A DNA stretch of 64,000 nucleotides from positions 1 to 64,000 of the forward strand of contig NZ_VOXE01000004.1 of assembly GCF_008014695.1 (NCBI RefSeq), written 5' to 3'. Within the stretch, counting starts at the first letter, position 1. Each line of letters starts with the position of its first letter. A program made the position numbers and the translations under genes. The DNA comes from Chryseobacterium sp. Lineage in GTDB: Bacteria; Bacteroidota; Bacteroidia; Flavobacteriales; Weeksellaceae. Below the pieces are notes generated by a model. That model was not told the DNA's origin and did not search any database. It saw only the letters and a list, made by a program, of their open reading frames with translations. This document shows positions 25,228 through 34,700 of the stretch, piece by piece.

Positions 25228-25749
25228 TTACTTATTTTCCAATTCTTTCAGCTTTCGCTTCATAAACTCTATTTCTTCTGATTGTGTTTTGAGTATGTTT
25301 TTTTGCAGTTGTATCAGTTCGGGGTCGGTAAGTTTTGCTTTTTCCGACATCAAGACTGCGGCAGCGTGATGGGGTATCATACCTTTCACAAATTGTTTGT
25401 CGCCAACATTTATTTGCTCCCGAATACCAAACCACGAAAAGATACCTGTTGCAGCAGAAATTATTATAATACCCCAATTGATTTTCTGGTTTTCGTACAT
25501 ACTCTTCATTATCCATATTTCAATAATCAACATTGCAGAAACCATCAGCAAGGTCATATACAAATTATTAACGTTGGGGATAAGATTACTCAAACCGTCA
25601 ATCATAGCATACATTATAAAATACATAGCTGCAAACATTACCACCGCCATAATTGCAAAGCGTTTGTACATTGCTAAAGAATGTTTACCGATATGTCCTT
25701 CATTTTTAGGGCTATGTTGCATGTCGTGCTTGTTTTCCATGTTTTCCAT
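25228..25749 (-). CDS. DUF305 membrane protein, copper module 1
   Basis: 173 residues; ATG 25740 is an alternative start. A His-containing cytoplasmic start, three membrane helices, then the DUF305 motif FVKGMIPHHAAAVLMSEKAK and a helical tail. DUF305 proteins have a ferritin-like helical fold with a conserved HH pair and are frequent in copper-resistance clusters; a metal-binding role is assumed but not shown. A paralog with the same layout is in copper module 2 (61092-61574), which supports the link to copper. Confidence 0.82.
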   Translation of the reverse strand: MENMENKHDMQHSPKNEGHIGKHSLAMYKRFAIMAVVMFAAMYFIMYAMIDGLSNLIPNVNNLYMTLLMVSAMLIIEIWIMKSMYENQKINWGIIIISAATGIFSWFGIREQINVGDKQFVKGMIPHHAAAVLMSEKAKLTDPELIQLQKNILKTQSEEIEFMKRKLKELENK

Positions 25750-25755
25750 AGGGAA

Positions 25756-26652
25756 TTATTTGTTGTTAATTGTTTCCTGTACGCTGCCGCAAGTAAGCAT
25801 TTGAGAACCGTAATAAGGGTTTTTAATCGCTTCTTCTTTGCTTAACCAATTGGCACCTTTGCCATTGTTGTACATCGGACAATGCTGATAATAGACAGGT
25901 GTTTCCTGTTTTGACACATTGGTTAATTCGTACATATTTTTTGAAAGCAAGGCAAAGGCTTCTCTTTGTTTTGAAACCTCTTTAGCTGTAGCAATTTTTT
26001 CTGCATTTGCTGTTAAATCCTTCATTACTTTCATCCAAACGGTATGTTCTTCGGTAGAGAGTTTTGTTATTTCTACGGCTTTTATTGCCTTTACCAATTC
26101 AGCGGCTTTTGCAGATGAGGAAGTTGCATCGGTTTTTACCAGAGCATCTTTTACTGAAAAATAGTTATTAAAAACAATTTTCAATTGTGGTGCATTTTGG
26201 GTCGTTGCCGTAATTGTAGTTTCCATTTCTTTAGGATTGTGATTGGCATGTTCGGCTTTTATATCCATACCATTATCTTTGGCTTTTGCAACTGGTTTTT
26301 GTTCCCTGTTATACTGGCAACAGTCTGATAATTTTGCATAAATATCATCTGGCGCTAAAAATTTCTCGCTGTCATAGCCTGCAAGAGCAATGCGTTTCAA
26401 TATTTCGTCCTGATTTGTTTTTTTACGATCATAGTTGAGTGTAGCCATCTTGGTATCTTGATTCCAATTTACTGTGGCTACATTTTTTAAATTCCCAGCT
26501 TTTTCGATCGTTGTTTTACACCTATCACAGTTGCCATATATTTTTACGGTTTCTGATTTTGCATTTTTAATTTGGGCATAAGTGCTTATGGCTGATAATA
26601 ATACGGTGATTACCATCAATATTTTTGACATTGATTTGTTCATAACATTCAT
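25756..26652 (-). CDS. HMA-DUF3347 periplasmic copper-binding protein
   Basis: 298 residues. Signal peptide to about TYAQ, then an HMA-type fold with the metal loop GNCDRCKTTIEKA (CxxC) and a middle part with CC, then a DUF3347 domain ending in HCPMYNNGKGANWLSKEEA and NPYYGSQMLTCGSV. The domain pair suggests a secreted copper carrier that could hand Cu(I) to the neighbouring oxidase. It is the second gene of the minus-strand copper module, 6 bases before DUF305. Two later ATGs (26643, 26631) are possible starts. Confidence 0.83.
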   Translation of the reverse strand: MNVMNKSMSKILMVITVLLSAISTYAQIKNAKSETVKIYGNCDRCKTTIEKAGNLKNVATVNWNQDTKMATLNYDRKKTNQDEILKRIALAGYDSEKFLAPDDIYAKLSDCCQYNREQKPVAKAKDNGMDIKAEHANHNPKEMETTITATTQNAPQLKIVFNNYFSVKDALVKTDATSSSAKAAELVKAIKAVEITKLSTEEHTVWMKVMKDLTANAEKIATAKEVSKQREAFALLSKNMYELTNVSKQETPVYYQHCPMYNNGKGANWLSKEEAIKNPYYGSQMLTCGSVQETINNK

Positions 26653-26775
26653 TTTTAGAAATGGAATTCACGAACTCCGCTTCAGTTTGAATTTTTAAAT
26701 TAATTAGGAATACAAAGGAGATGAAAACTAAAGTTAGCTTTCGACAAAACATAACTATGGCTACAAGCCCTAGTT

Positions 26776-27192
26776 TTATCTTATTTTAGGCGGTTGCCAA
26801 ATGGTATGGATTCCACAGGAATAGGTTGGATTCTGATAATAGAAAGTAGAGTTATCGCCATGGTTACTGAAGCCTGCATTTTTAGAATCCTCTAAAAATT
26901 TACTTTCAGTTAAAACAGTATACTGAAATGAATTGCAAAGGTTTCCACTACAGTTTCCTGAGCACCCGTCGGTTGGGCACTTGTGCGATGTGGGATGACA
27001 GCATTCGTCTTCGCAATCGCCGCTGTTGCAAGTCGGATGAATCTTTGCGAATGACTGTTTTATGAAAGTTTCAACATGTCCCTGAGTTTTCAAAACCTGC
27101 TTATCCTTTTTACTGCAAGCCAAAGAAATACCTGGCACAAAAAATAGCGCAAGTGTTAGGGACAGCATTAGTATTTTTAAATTTCCGAACAT
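26776..27192 (-). CDS. Secreted Cys-rich small protein ending in WQPP
   Basis: 138 residues. Signal peptide to about SLAC, where the Cys could be lipidated. The core is unusually rich in Cys and His: CNSGDCEDECCHPTSHKC, followed by CSGNCSGNLC. It ends in IWQPPKIR. A similar WQPP ending closes the DUF6660 protein at 54309, so both may belong to one loose family of metal-island proteins. It is the first gene of copper module 1, with a -7 box at 27211-27218. Metal binding or sensing is likely from composition; the function is not known. Confidence 0.7.
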   Translation of the reverse strand: MFGNLKILMLSLTLALFFVPGISLACSKKDKQVLKTQGHVETFIKQSFAKIHPTCNSGDCEDECCHPTSHKCPTDGCSGNCSGNLCNSFQYTVLTESKFLEDSKNAGFSNHGDNSTFYYQNPTYSCGIHTIWQPPKIR

Positions 27193-27210
27193 TATTTAGT
27201 AAAAACATTA

Positions 27211-27218
27211 CAAATTTA
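27211..27218 (-). promoter_or_regulatory. -7 promoter element of copper module 1
   Basis: TAAATTTG on the minus strand fits TAnnTTTG and lies 19 bases upstream of the Cys-rich protein start. A -33 element is not clear. Confidence 0.5.
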
Positions 27219-27281
27219 GGATTTTTTTTGTAATTAATCTTTTTTTTTGACGATAATTGGATCGGAGCAATCGACTATCTG

Positions 27282-27480
27282 GGGTGGGTTTCGAAACTCC
27301 CAAAATATTTACGGACTGTAATAATGATTTTTTTTAATTTCATTGTCAATTGCTATTAGAATTGGTAGAATTTATTTACAAGTGAACTTACCAAGTGATG
27401 TAGTCGCAGGATTTGCTTTTGGTTATCCTTGGCTCTTTCTGGTAGTATTTGTGGTTAGAAAGTGGTTTCCTTTAAAATAA
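27282..27480 (+). pseudogene. PAP2 phosphatase C-terminal remnant
   Basis: Two plus-strand pieces, GWVSKLPKYLRTVIM and IGRIYLQVNLPSDVVAGFAF followed by GYPWLFLVVFVVRKWFPLK, match the C-terminus of the intact PAP2 protein at 30945-31616 (VWVSDIPKYLKF, ISRIYLRVHFPSDVIASFAL). One frameshift or stop separates them, and the catalytic His of motif 3 is Asn. No front part remains. It points to an old duplication or rearrangement of that gene. Confidence 0.75.
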
Positions 27481-27502
27481 AAATCAGTGAAAGAAATTTA
27501 GA

Positions 27503-27539
27503 AAATTCAGATTGTCCACAGATTGGCTCCGCAGATTTG
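27503..27539 (+). promoter_or_regulatory. Shared 20-bp regulatory element plus -7 box upstream of the PepSY-like gene
   Basis: AAATTCAGATTGTCCACAGA (27503-27522) is identical to the minus-strand sequence at 36995-37014 in front of the TolC-MFP-RND operon. In both places 9 bases separate it from a near-consensus -7 box: CAGATTTG at 27532-27539 here, CAATTTTG there. The TTG inside the element may serve as -33. Most likely a response-regulator site. Confidence 0.7.
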
Positions 27540-27587
27540 TATTAGAGATTGAAACAAATTCAATCCAAAACACTAAAATATTTCAAA

Positions 27588-28028
27588 ATGAAAAAACCAG
27601 CAGTAGCATTATCAATCGTTTTCGCACTGGTTGCCGGAACAATTACAGCACAGTCAATGACCACAGGCGGTGAAACTCCGGTTGCCGTTAAAAATGCCTT
27701 TAAGAAAGAATATCCGCAGGTGAAAAAAGTGAAGTTTGACGATGAGAACGGAACGTACGAAGCAGAATTCAAATTAAACGGCAAAGACATGTCGGTGACT
27801 TATACCGCAAATGGGACAAAACAGGAAACTGAAACTTCTATGAAAGTTAGTGAACTTCCTAAAAATGTCGTTTCCTACATCGCAAGCAAAAAATATGGCA
27901 AAATAAAAGAAGCCGCAAGAATTGTAAAAGCAGACGGTTCGGTAGTGTATGAAGCGGAGGTGAGCAAAGGCGACCTTTTATTTAGTGAAAATGGAAGTTT
28001 TCAGAAATTAAATGTGGAAGCAGATTAA
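27588..28028 (+). CDS. PepSY-like secreted protein
   Basis: 146 residues from ATG 27588; an earlier in-frame start would add a non-signal stretch. Signal peptide to about TITAQ. Two PepSY-like repeats can be seen: VKNAFKKEYPQVKKVKFDDE then YEAEFKLNGKDMSVTYTANG, and VSYIASKKYGKIKEAARIVK then YEAEVSKGDLLFSENG. Such proteins are small periplasmic factors, some acting as peptidase inhibitors or stress-response targets. The promoter has the same 20-bp element as the RND efflux operon, so it is probably a target of the two-component system at 37.0-39.0 kb. Confidence 0.82.
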   Translation: MKKPAVALSIVFALVAGTITAQSMTTGGETPVAVKNAFKKEYPQVKKVKFDDENGTYEAEFKLNGKDMSVTYTANGTKQETETSMKVSELPKNVVSYIASKKYGKIKEAARIVKADGSVVYEAEVSKGDLLFSENGSFQKLNVEAD

Positions 28029-28088
28029 TATTTTTTCTCAGGGCAATTCAGAAATGGATTGCCTTTTATTTTCTTAAAAATTAGTCTG

Positions 28089-28829
28089 ATGAAAAAACTT
28101 ACACCTCCAATTAAATTTAGTTTTCTGTTTTTAATTTTAATGTTTCAGACTTCTTTTGCACAACATGATTCTTTAAAAGACAGTGTGCGAATTTCCGAAG
28201 TTAAACTGAATGTAAAACAATTTATCATTCCGGCGGCATTGATAACTTATGGATTTATTTCTTTAGGAAATCCAAAACTAAATAATTCGACTGCGGCTGA
28301 AATTCAGGAAGACCATCCCAATTTCCAGTACAAAATCGACAACTACTCCCAGCTTGCGCCGGGCGTTGCAGTTTTTGCCCTAAATGCTTTTGGCATAAAA
28401 GGAAAGCACAACTGGAAAGATGCTGCATTAATTTATGGTACTTCAGTTGCGATTACAACGGCTTTTGTTTTGCCACTAAAAAAAATTACCAACGAAACAC
28501 GGCCGGATTTTTCGGCAAATAATTCCTTTCCGTCCGGACATACCGCGATTGCTTTTGCGTCGGCAGAATTTCTTCGACAGGAATACAAGAATAATCCGTG
28601 GATTGGTTACGCAGGCTATGCGGTTGCCACAGCGACCGGAATTTTGCGGATGTATAATAACAAGCATTATTTGGGCGACGTAATTGCAGGCGCAGGTTTC
28701 GGTATCGCTTCTGCAAAACTTTCCTACGTTTTATACGATAAAGTTTTGCTGAAAAAAGGCTGGCATTTTACCTTAACGCCAGTTTACATAAATAAAACCG
28801 CGGGTTTCGCGTACAATTATAATTTCTAA
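28089..28829 (+). CDS. PAP2-family phosphatase with signal peptide
   Basis: 246 residues from ATG 28089. A signal peptide or first helix (FSFLFLILMFQTSFAQ), then motifs KKITNETRPDF, SFPSGHTAIAF and ILRMYNNKHYLGDV, the complete PAP2 triad. The C-terminal end (LTPVYINKTAGFAYNYNF) looks beta-stranded, as in envelope-located members. It probably dephosphorylates a lipid A or isoprenoid phosphate in the periplasm. It follows the PepSY-like gene by 60 bases and leads into DUF2147 and a sterol-desaturase-like gene, so the whole set may be one envelope-remodelling operon. Confidence 0.87.
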   Translation: MKKLTPPIKFSFLFLILMFQTSFAQHDSLKDSVRISEVKLNVKQFIIPAALITYGFISLGNPKLNNSTAAEIQEDHPNFQYKIDNYSQLAPGVAVFALNAFGIKGKHNWKDAALIYGTSVAITTAFVLPLKKITNETRPDFSANNSFPSGHTAIAFASAEFLRQEYKNNPWIGYAGYAVATATGILRMYNNKHYLGDVIAGAGFGIASAKLSYVLYDKVLLKKGWHFTLTPVYINKTAGFAYNYNF

Positions 28830-28837
28830 AAATCTCA

Positions 28838-29278
28838 ATGCATAAAACAGTTTCAGTTCTGCTTTTGTTTCTTGCTATCCAAATTTCAGCACAAACTTCA
28901 AAAAACGATGTTTTGGGACGCTGGATTTCTTCGGATAAAAGTGTGGCAGTAAATGTTTATAAAGAGGGAAATAATTTTAAGGCAAAAGTGATTTGGTTTG
29001 ATGAACGTTTGGGAAGCGGGACACCGATGAATACCAGAAAAGACACGCACAATCCTGAAGAGGATTTACGAAATAGAAAAATTATCGGCATGGATGTTTT
29101 GGAAAATCTTAATTACAACTCAGAAAACCAACGCTGGGAAAACGGAAAAATTTACGATGCTTCAAGTGGGAGAACCTGGGACACTTTTGCAGAGATTCAA
29201 AAAAACGGGAAATTATATGTCCGTGGTTTCTGGAAATTTAGTTGGATTGGTAAAACGCTTTATTTTAGTAGATTTTAA
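28838..29278 (+). CDS. DUF2147 secreted protein
   Basis: 146 residues. Signal peptide to about ISAQ, then the DUF2147 beta-barrel pattern: VLGRWISSDKSVAVNVYKEG, KVIWFDERLGSGTPMNTRKD, NRKIIGMDVLENLNY, WENGKIYDASSGRTW and LYVRGFWKFSWIGKTLYFSR. The family is periplasmic and uncharacterised in function. It starts 8 bases after the PAP2 stop, so it is in the same transcript. Confidence 0.88.
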   Translation: MHKTVSVLLLFLAIQISAQTSKNDVLGRWISSDKSVAVNVYKEGNNFKAKVIWFDERLGSGTPMNTRKDTHNPEEDLRNRKIIGMDVLENLNYNSENQRWENGKIYDASSGRTWDTFAEIQKNGKLYVRGFWKFSWIGKTLYFSRF

Positions 29279-29361
29279 TTAAATACTTATGGTTTAAAAT
29301 TTTATTTTTTAAGGCTTAACACTTTGGCGTTTAATTATAAAAACTGTAAAAATTTACCACT

Positions 29362-30357
29362 ATGACTGCTTTTGTTGAAAATCACACCTTCGGAATTCAA
29401 ATCGCGTTATTTCTATTTATCCTTTGTTTTTTCTGGATTTTAGAGAGTATTTCCCTGTCGCAATCCTTGAAAGACAAATACCTCCACACATTGGTAAATG
29501 CCAAATTTTTAATATTTGTAATTCCCATCCAGATTATTCTCGCGGTTATTTTATTGTCTGTTTCTGCAAAAACCGTCACCTATTCTTTCGGACTTTTATA
29601 CCATCTTCCGATAGAGAAAAATGGTGTAACTTATTATCTGATTGCTTTTTTACTAATCGATTTTTTCAATTTTATTTATCATTATCTAATGCACAAAATT
29701 CCTCTCGGATGGAGGTTCCATCAAGTACATCACAGCGATATGGATGTAGATATCAGTACGACTTTTAGAGAACATCCTGGTGAAACTTTTTTCCGCGTAA
29801 CTTTCTTTATTATCACCGTTTTTGTACTAGGAATTTCACCGTGGATCATTATATTATTCCAATTAATGGAAAGCACGTCCAATCTAATTTCGCATTCGAA
29901 AATAAAATTGCCGGAAAATATTGACCGATTTGTTTCTTTAATTTTTGTAACGCCAAATTCCCACAGCATTCATCACCACTACAAACTTCCGCATACAGAT
30001 GCCAATTATGGCGACATACTTTCCATTTGGGATCATATTTTCAAAACGGCTTCAAGATTAAACCAGAAAAAAATTGTTTATGGAATTGATACGCATATGA
30101 ATCCTGTTTACAATGCCAATTTTAAACTTCTAATTAAAAGACCATTTCGCTCCAAAAAGAAATCTCCACTTGTGAATGGTGCTGTCAAAAATACATTAAT
30201 TCTAATTTTCATTTTCAGCATTCAAGGTTTTTATGCACAGAAAACTTTAGGAAATACCATAAAAGATTCGACTGTTATTGAAACAGACCTCAATGTGAAC
30301 GATTTCTCTGTTATAATCATCAATCACATTAAAGCTGCGGAACTTTCTTCCGTTTGA
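29362..30357 (+). CDS. Sterol desaturase / fatty acid hydroxylase family membrane protein
   Basis: 331 residues with several membrane helices. The di-iron histidine clusters of the family are visible: HYLMH, HQVHHSD and HSIHHHY. These enzymes hydroxylate or desaturate lipids. After the catalytic part there is an extra membrane helix ([14 protein letters not shown]) that resembles a signal peptide and a short polar tail, which is not usual. It is 83 bases after DUF2147 on the same strand. The substrate is unknown; a membrane lipid change is the likely outcome. Confidence 0.85.
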   Translation: MTAFVENHTFGIQIALFLFILCFFWILESISLSQSLKDKYLHTLVNAKFLIFVIPIQIILAVILLSVSAKTVTYSFGLLYHLPIEKNGVTYYLIAFLLIDFFNFIYHYLMHKIPLGWRFHQVHHSDMDVDISTTFREHPGETFFRVTFFIITVFVLGISPWIIILFQLMESTSNLISHSKIKLPENIDRFVSLIFVTPNSHSIHHHYKLPHTDANYGDILSIWDHIFKTASRLNQKKIVYGIDTHMNPVYNANFKLLIKRPFRSKKKSPLVNGAVKNTLILIFIFSIQGFYAQKTLGNTIKDSTVIETDLNVNDFSVIIINHIKAAELSSV

Positions 30358-30460
30358 GAGCACAACGCTCATAAAGTCTATGCTTCAGGTATGGGTGAGG
30401 GTTCCTTTTCCAAGGGCGAAAATTACTGACAGGACACTAAAATATCAGACATGTTTTTCA

Positions 30461-30835
30461 TCAAATAAATTTTGAAATAGTAAAACAGAGAATTACACAC
30501 CATATCAATACGATGATAAAACCTGCTTTCAGATTTTTATCATTATTCCAGTTGTATGTTATCGCTTTAATTCTGCTTTCCGTGATAATGTTTTTGGGTA
30601 TTAATTGTATGGTCCAATAAATTCCCAGGGGCAATAAAATCAGATCATCAAGCAAACCGATTATAGGTATAAAATCCGGGATTAAATCTATCGGACTCAA
30701 AGCGTAACCGATTATTAAAACAATCAGTGCTTTGGGGATCCAAGGGGTTTCCGGATGTTGATAGGCCAAATGCAGAACAACGAGTTCGGTCTTGAGTTTT
30801 TTGGCTTTTTCTTTTATTTTTTTTAAAAGCTGCAT
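30461..30835 (-). CDS. DUF1232 (YkvA-like) membrane protein
   Basis: 124 residues. Hallmark segment WIPKALIVLIIGYALSPIDL then IPDFIPIIGLLDDLILLPLG, the DUF1232 core with two helices, and a C-terminal membrane helix. The family is widespread and of unknown function. It is convergent with the sterol-desaturase-like gene and 110 bases downstream of the PAP2 gene on the minus strand. Confidence 0.88.
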   Translation of the reverse strand: MQLLKKIKEKAKKLKTELVVLHLAYQHPETPWIPKALIVLIIGYALSPIDLIPDFIPIIGLLDDLILLPLGIYWTIQLIPKNIITESRIKAITYNWNNDKNLKAGFIIVLIWCVILCFTISKFI

Positions 30836-30944
30836 CTGTTTTTAAATTTAAGCAAGCTGGATCGTGAGATCTTTCATTTTAATGTAGAATCAAATTACAT
30901 GGTTCCTTGTACTATCTTCGTGCCTTTTTAGTTATTTCACTTCT

Positions 30945-31616
30945 TTAATTATTTATTGGAAACCACTTTTTGAAAAGAAATATTATTAGAAAAAGCCAAC
31001 TGTAGCCTAATGCAAAGCTGGCAATTACATCACTTGGAAAGTGAACTCTCAAATAAATTCTGCTAATACCAATGACGAATGAGAGTAAAAGTAAAAATAA
31101 TATCATTGCAAATTTTAAATACTTTGGAATGTCTGAAACCCACACCAAATAAGCGATCGCCCCATAAAATATAAAACTGAATGTAGTGTGCCCGCTGGGG
31201 AAACTAAAACCTGTTTCAGCATATAATAGTGGATATGGCGGTCTTGTCCTTTCAAACATTTTTTTAAATGCTGATAATAGCAACAAACCTCCACCTCCTG
31301 ACATGAAAAGAAATACGGACTCTCTTTTTTTCTTAAATATAAAAAGTGCACCCACGACAATGGGAAATACGTAAATCATTAATTCTGGCGCAGAAAGATT
31401 TGTGATGGACAGCATCAATTGATTTAATCTCTGATGAACGATGAAATTTTTGAAAAATAAAAAAATTATTTCATCAAATGTACCTTCTTTTTCTAAAACA
31501 ATTTCATCTGTAATGGCAAAAAACAACACTAATGAAATTATAAAAAAAGCAATCGAGATCAGTAAATATTTGGAAGAATCTTTGAGATAATTTTTCAGGA
31601 CCTGCGTATATTTCAT
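30945..31616 (-). CDS. PAP2-family membrane phosphatase
   Basis: 223 residues with five or six helices. Motif 1 is KKMFERTRPPYP, motif 2 SFPSGHTTFSF, motif 3 SRIYLRVHFPSDV, all intact. The N-terminal extension YLLISIAFFIISLVLFFAIT and the size match the YodM/PgpB-like group that acts on undecaprenyl pyrophosphate or phosphatidylglycerol phosphate. A decayed copy of its C-terminus lies at 27282-27480. It ends the minus-strand set below the RND operon. Confidence 0.9.
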   Translation of the reverse strand: MKYTQVLKNYLKDSSKYLLISIAFFIISLVLFFAITDEIVLEKEGTFDEIIFLFFKNFIVHQRLNQLMLSITNLSAPELMIYVFPIVVGALFIFKKKRESVFLFMSGGGGLLLLSAFKKMFERTRPPYPLLYAETGFSFPSGHTTFSFIFYGAIAYLVWVSDIPKYLKFAMILFLLLLSFVIGISRIYLRVHFPSDVIASFALGYSWLFLIIFLFKKWFPINN

Positions 31617-31701
31617 TTTAATTTTCGTAATTTTTTTAAATAAAAAATAGAATGTTCCGAAGTAAAAACGCTAAAATTTAAAGCAGTTCTTGTTAACTCC
31701 A

Positions 31702-34700
31702 TCAGTTCGTTCTTTTGTATGTTTCTTTAAAATTTATATTATTCAGTAACGATGGTAAAACAATTAACAGTAAAGGCAAAGCAACTAGAAATCCACCAAT
31801 CACCGCAATCGCTAAAGGCTGATGCATTTGCGCCCCTGTTCCAATCCCCAAAGCCAAGGGCATCAAAGCGATAATTGCTCCTAAAGCCGTCATTAGTTTC
31901 GGGCGTAATCTCGTACTGACCGCAAAAATTAGTGCTTTCTCTTTTGATTTTTCCTCCAGACTTTCCTCAAACTGAAGATATGTGAAAATGGCATTTTCCC
32001 CGATAATTCCAACCATCATGATTAAACCGGTGTAACTTCCAACATTTAAAGGCGTACCTGTGATAAAGAGCAAAATGAAACTACCGGAAATTCCTAAGAT
32101 GGAAACCAACAAAATTAAAAAAGCAACTTTTAGATTTCTAAATAGAAATAAAATGGTCGTAAAGACGAGTAAACTTGAGACACATAAGATCAAAAGTAAT
32201 TCACTGAAAGATTTCTGCTGTTCCGCATATGCGCCGCCATAGATAATGGTGTAACCTGTTGGAAGTTTAATTTTTTTACCAATTTCTGATTGTATATTTT
32301 TAATAGTTCCGCCCAAATCTCCATTATCCAAACGCGCACTCACAATGCCAATATTCTGCAGATCTTCGCGTTCCACTTCTGCCGAACCTTTTAAAATCGA
32401 CACTTTCGCAAATTCTTTCAAAGGTTTCAGCTGGCCATTCGGCAAAGAAATCATACTGTTTTGAATTTCCTGAACGGAAGCATTTGATTTATTATTGTAT
32501 AAAATCCTGATGGGTGTGAATTGGTTTTGATCAAATAAATCTCCGACTGTATTTCCGCTTAAAATAGTTTGCGTTTGGTATTGAAAATTCTGTGGCGAAA
32601 TTTGATATTGTGCTAAAACCGAAAAATTGGGTGAAATTTCTATCGATGGACCTGCAATCAAAATCCCATCAAAAACATCGGCTGTTCCCGGAACTTTTTC
32701 TACAATTTTAGAAATTTGCCGGGAATAATCCTGAATTTTATTAATATCAGTTCCAAAAACCTTGATCTCAATGGGTTGCGCGCTGCTCATTAAATCGCCG
32801 AGCATATCGGTAATAACCTGTCCAAAATCTACGGTTAAAGGTAAACCGGTTTTTTCAATTTTTGAGCGAAGATCGTCCGTAACTTCTGCCGTTGTTTGGG
32901 TTCTGTCTTTTTTTAAATTAATTAAATAATCACCACGGTTGGGTTCGGTAATGAAAAATCCCATCTGCGTTCCCGTTCTTCGGCTGTAGGCTTGCACTTG
33001 AGGATTGGCTTTAATAATTTTTTCGACTTCACGAAGTTCGCGATCGGTTTCCTCCAAAGACGTTCCCGGTGGGGAATTGTAATCGAGAATGATGCTCCCT
33101 TCATCCATATCAGGCAAAAATCCGGTGGAAATATTCGGTATAATTAAAGCAGTCAGCAAAACCAAAAGGCCCATAAAAACGTAAGAAAATATCGGTTTTC
33201 TTATAAAAAATCCTACCCATTTCCTTTCTTTCACATCTTGGTGTTCGGTCTTTCTTACTTTCTTTTTATCTTTTGATAACAACAAATAAATGACAGGTAA
33301 TAAAAGCCAAGTGACAAAAAATGAACTGACTAAAGTGATAATCATCGTATCGGTCATCACTTTGAAATAGGAACCTGCAACGCCGCTCATCAGCATAAAT
33401 GGAAGAAAAATAACAATCGTACTAAAAGAGGAACCGACCATTGCTTTTAGCAAATAATTAACTGCTCGCTGTACCAAAGTTTTACTGTTTGCCTCAGGAA
33501 ATTCTTCGTGCGTCCGGTGGATTTGTTCGACAATTACAATTGCATCATCAATGATCAAACCAATTGCCGCAGCAATTGCGCCCAAAGTCATAATATTAAA
33601 AGTTGCGCCAGTTGCATACAAAACGACCATCGTTAAACAAATCGTAACCGGAATTGTAATTAAAATAGTCGCACTCGCTTTCCAGGATTTTAAAAATAAA
33701 ATGGCGACCACAATTGCTAATAAAAGTCCAATCCACAGTGCATCTGTAACACTTTTAATAGAACTATTCACAAAATCTGCCTGAACGTAATAGGGTTTTA
33801 TCAAGATATCTTTTGGCAATGTTTTTTGTAAATCTGCAATTTTCGCTTCCATCGCTGCGGAAACATCAACCACATTTGCGTTGGGTTGCTGCACGACGGC
33901 AATTAGAATACTCTCTGTACCGTTTGCATTTACTTTGATATATTGTTTAGCGTTATGAACCTCAATTTTGGCAATATCTTTAAAATAAACAATCCTGTTG
34001 CCATCGTTTTTTAGGACTGTATTACTCAAAGCATCCAGATTTCTTATCTGTGAATTGGTAAGTGTTAAATAAAGAAAATTGTAATCAGAAGAATAGCCGT
34101 TTGATTTTATGAAATTGGTTTCATTCAGCGCGGTCTCAATATCTTTAGGGCTTAAACCCAATCTCGTCATCTTCACTTGGTCTAAAATTGCCCAAAATTC
34201 TTTGTCTTCGCCACCAATTATTCTAATATCACTTACGCCGAGAACCTGCGACAGAAAAGGTTTTATGGTATAAAGAGCAAGTTGTTTCAGCGCAATTGGC
34301 GACAGTGAAGTGGACGTTAACGTATAACCCATCACAGGCAAAATCGAAGGATTCATCTTTTCTACCGTGATGTTGATGTTTGCAGGAAGTTGGTTTTTTA
34401 TTTCATTTATTTTTGCTTCAATCTGCTGTTGGCTTAAATCAATATTTGCATTCCAATCCATAAAGGCGGAAATCTCACAGCTTCCCCGGCTTGTTGTGCT
34501 TTTCAATAACTGCAGATTGGGCACTAATTTCACGGCATTTTCTAAAGGCCGGGTAACGGCTACTGTCATTTGGTCGACAGGTTGTTCTCCTGCTTCAGCA
34601 ATGATTTTTATTTTTGGGAAAGTGATTTCGGGGAAAAGTGAAGATTTAATTTTGGTATAGGAAAAAATACCGCCTAGAAGAATAAGCAGTACCATGACCA

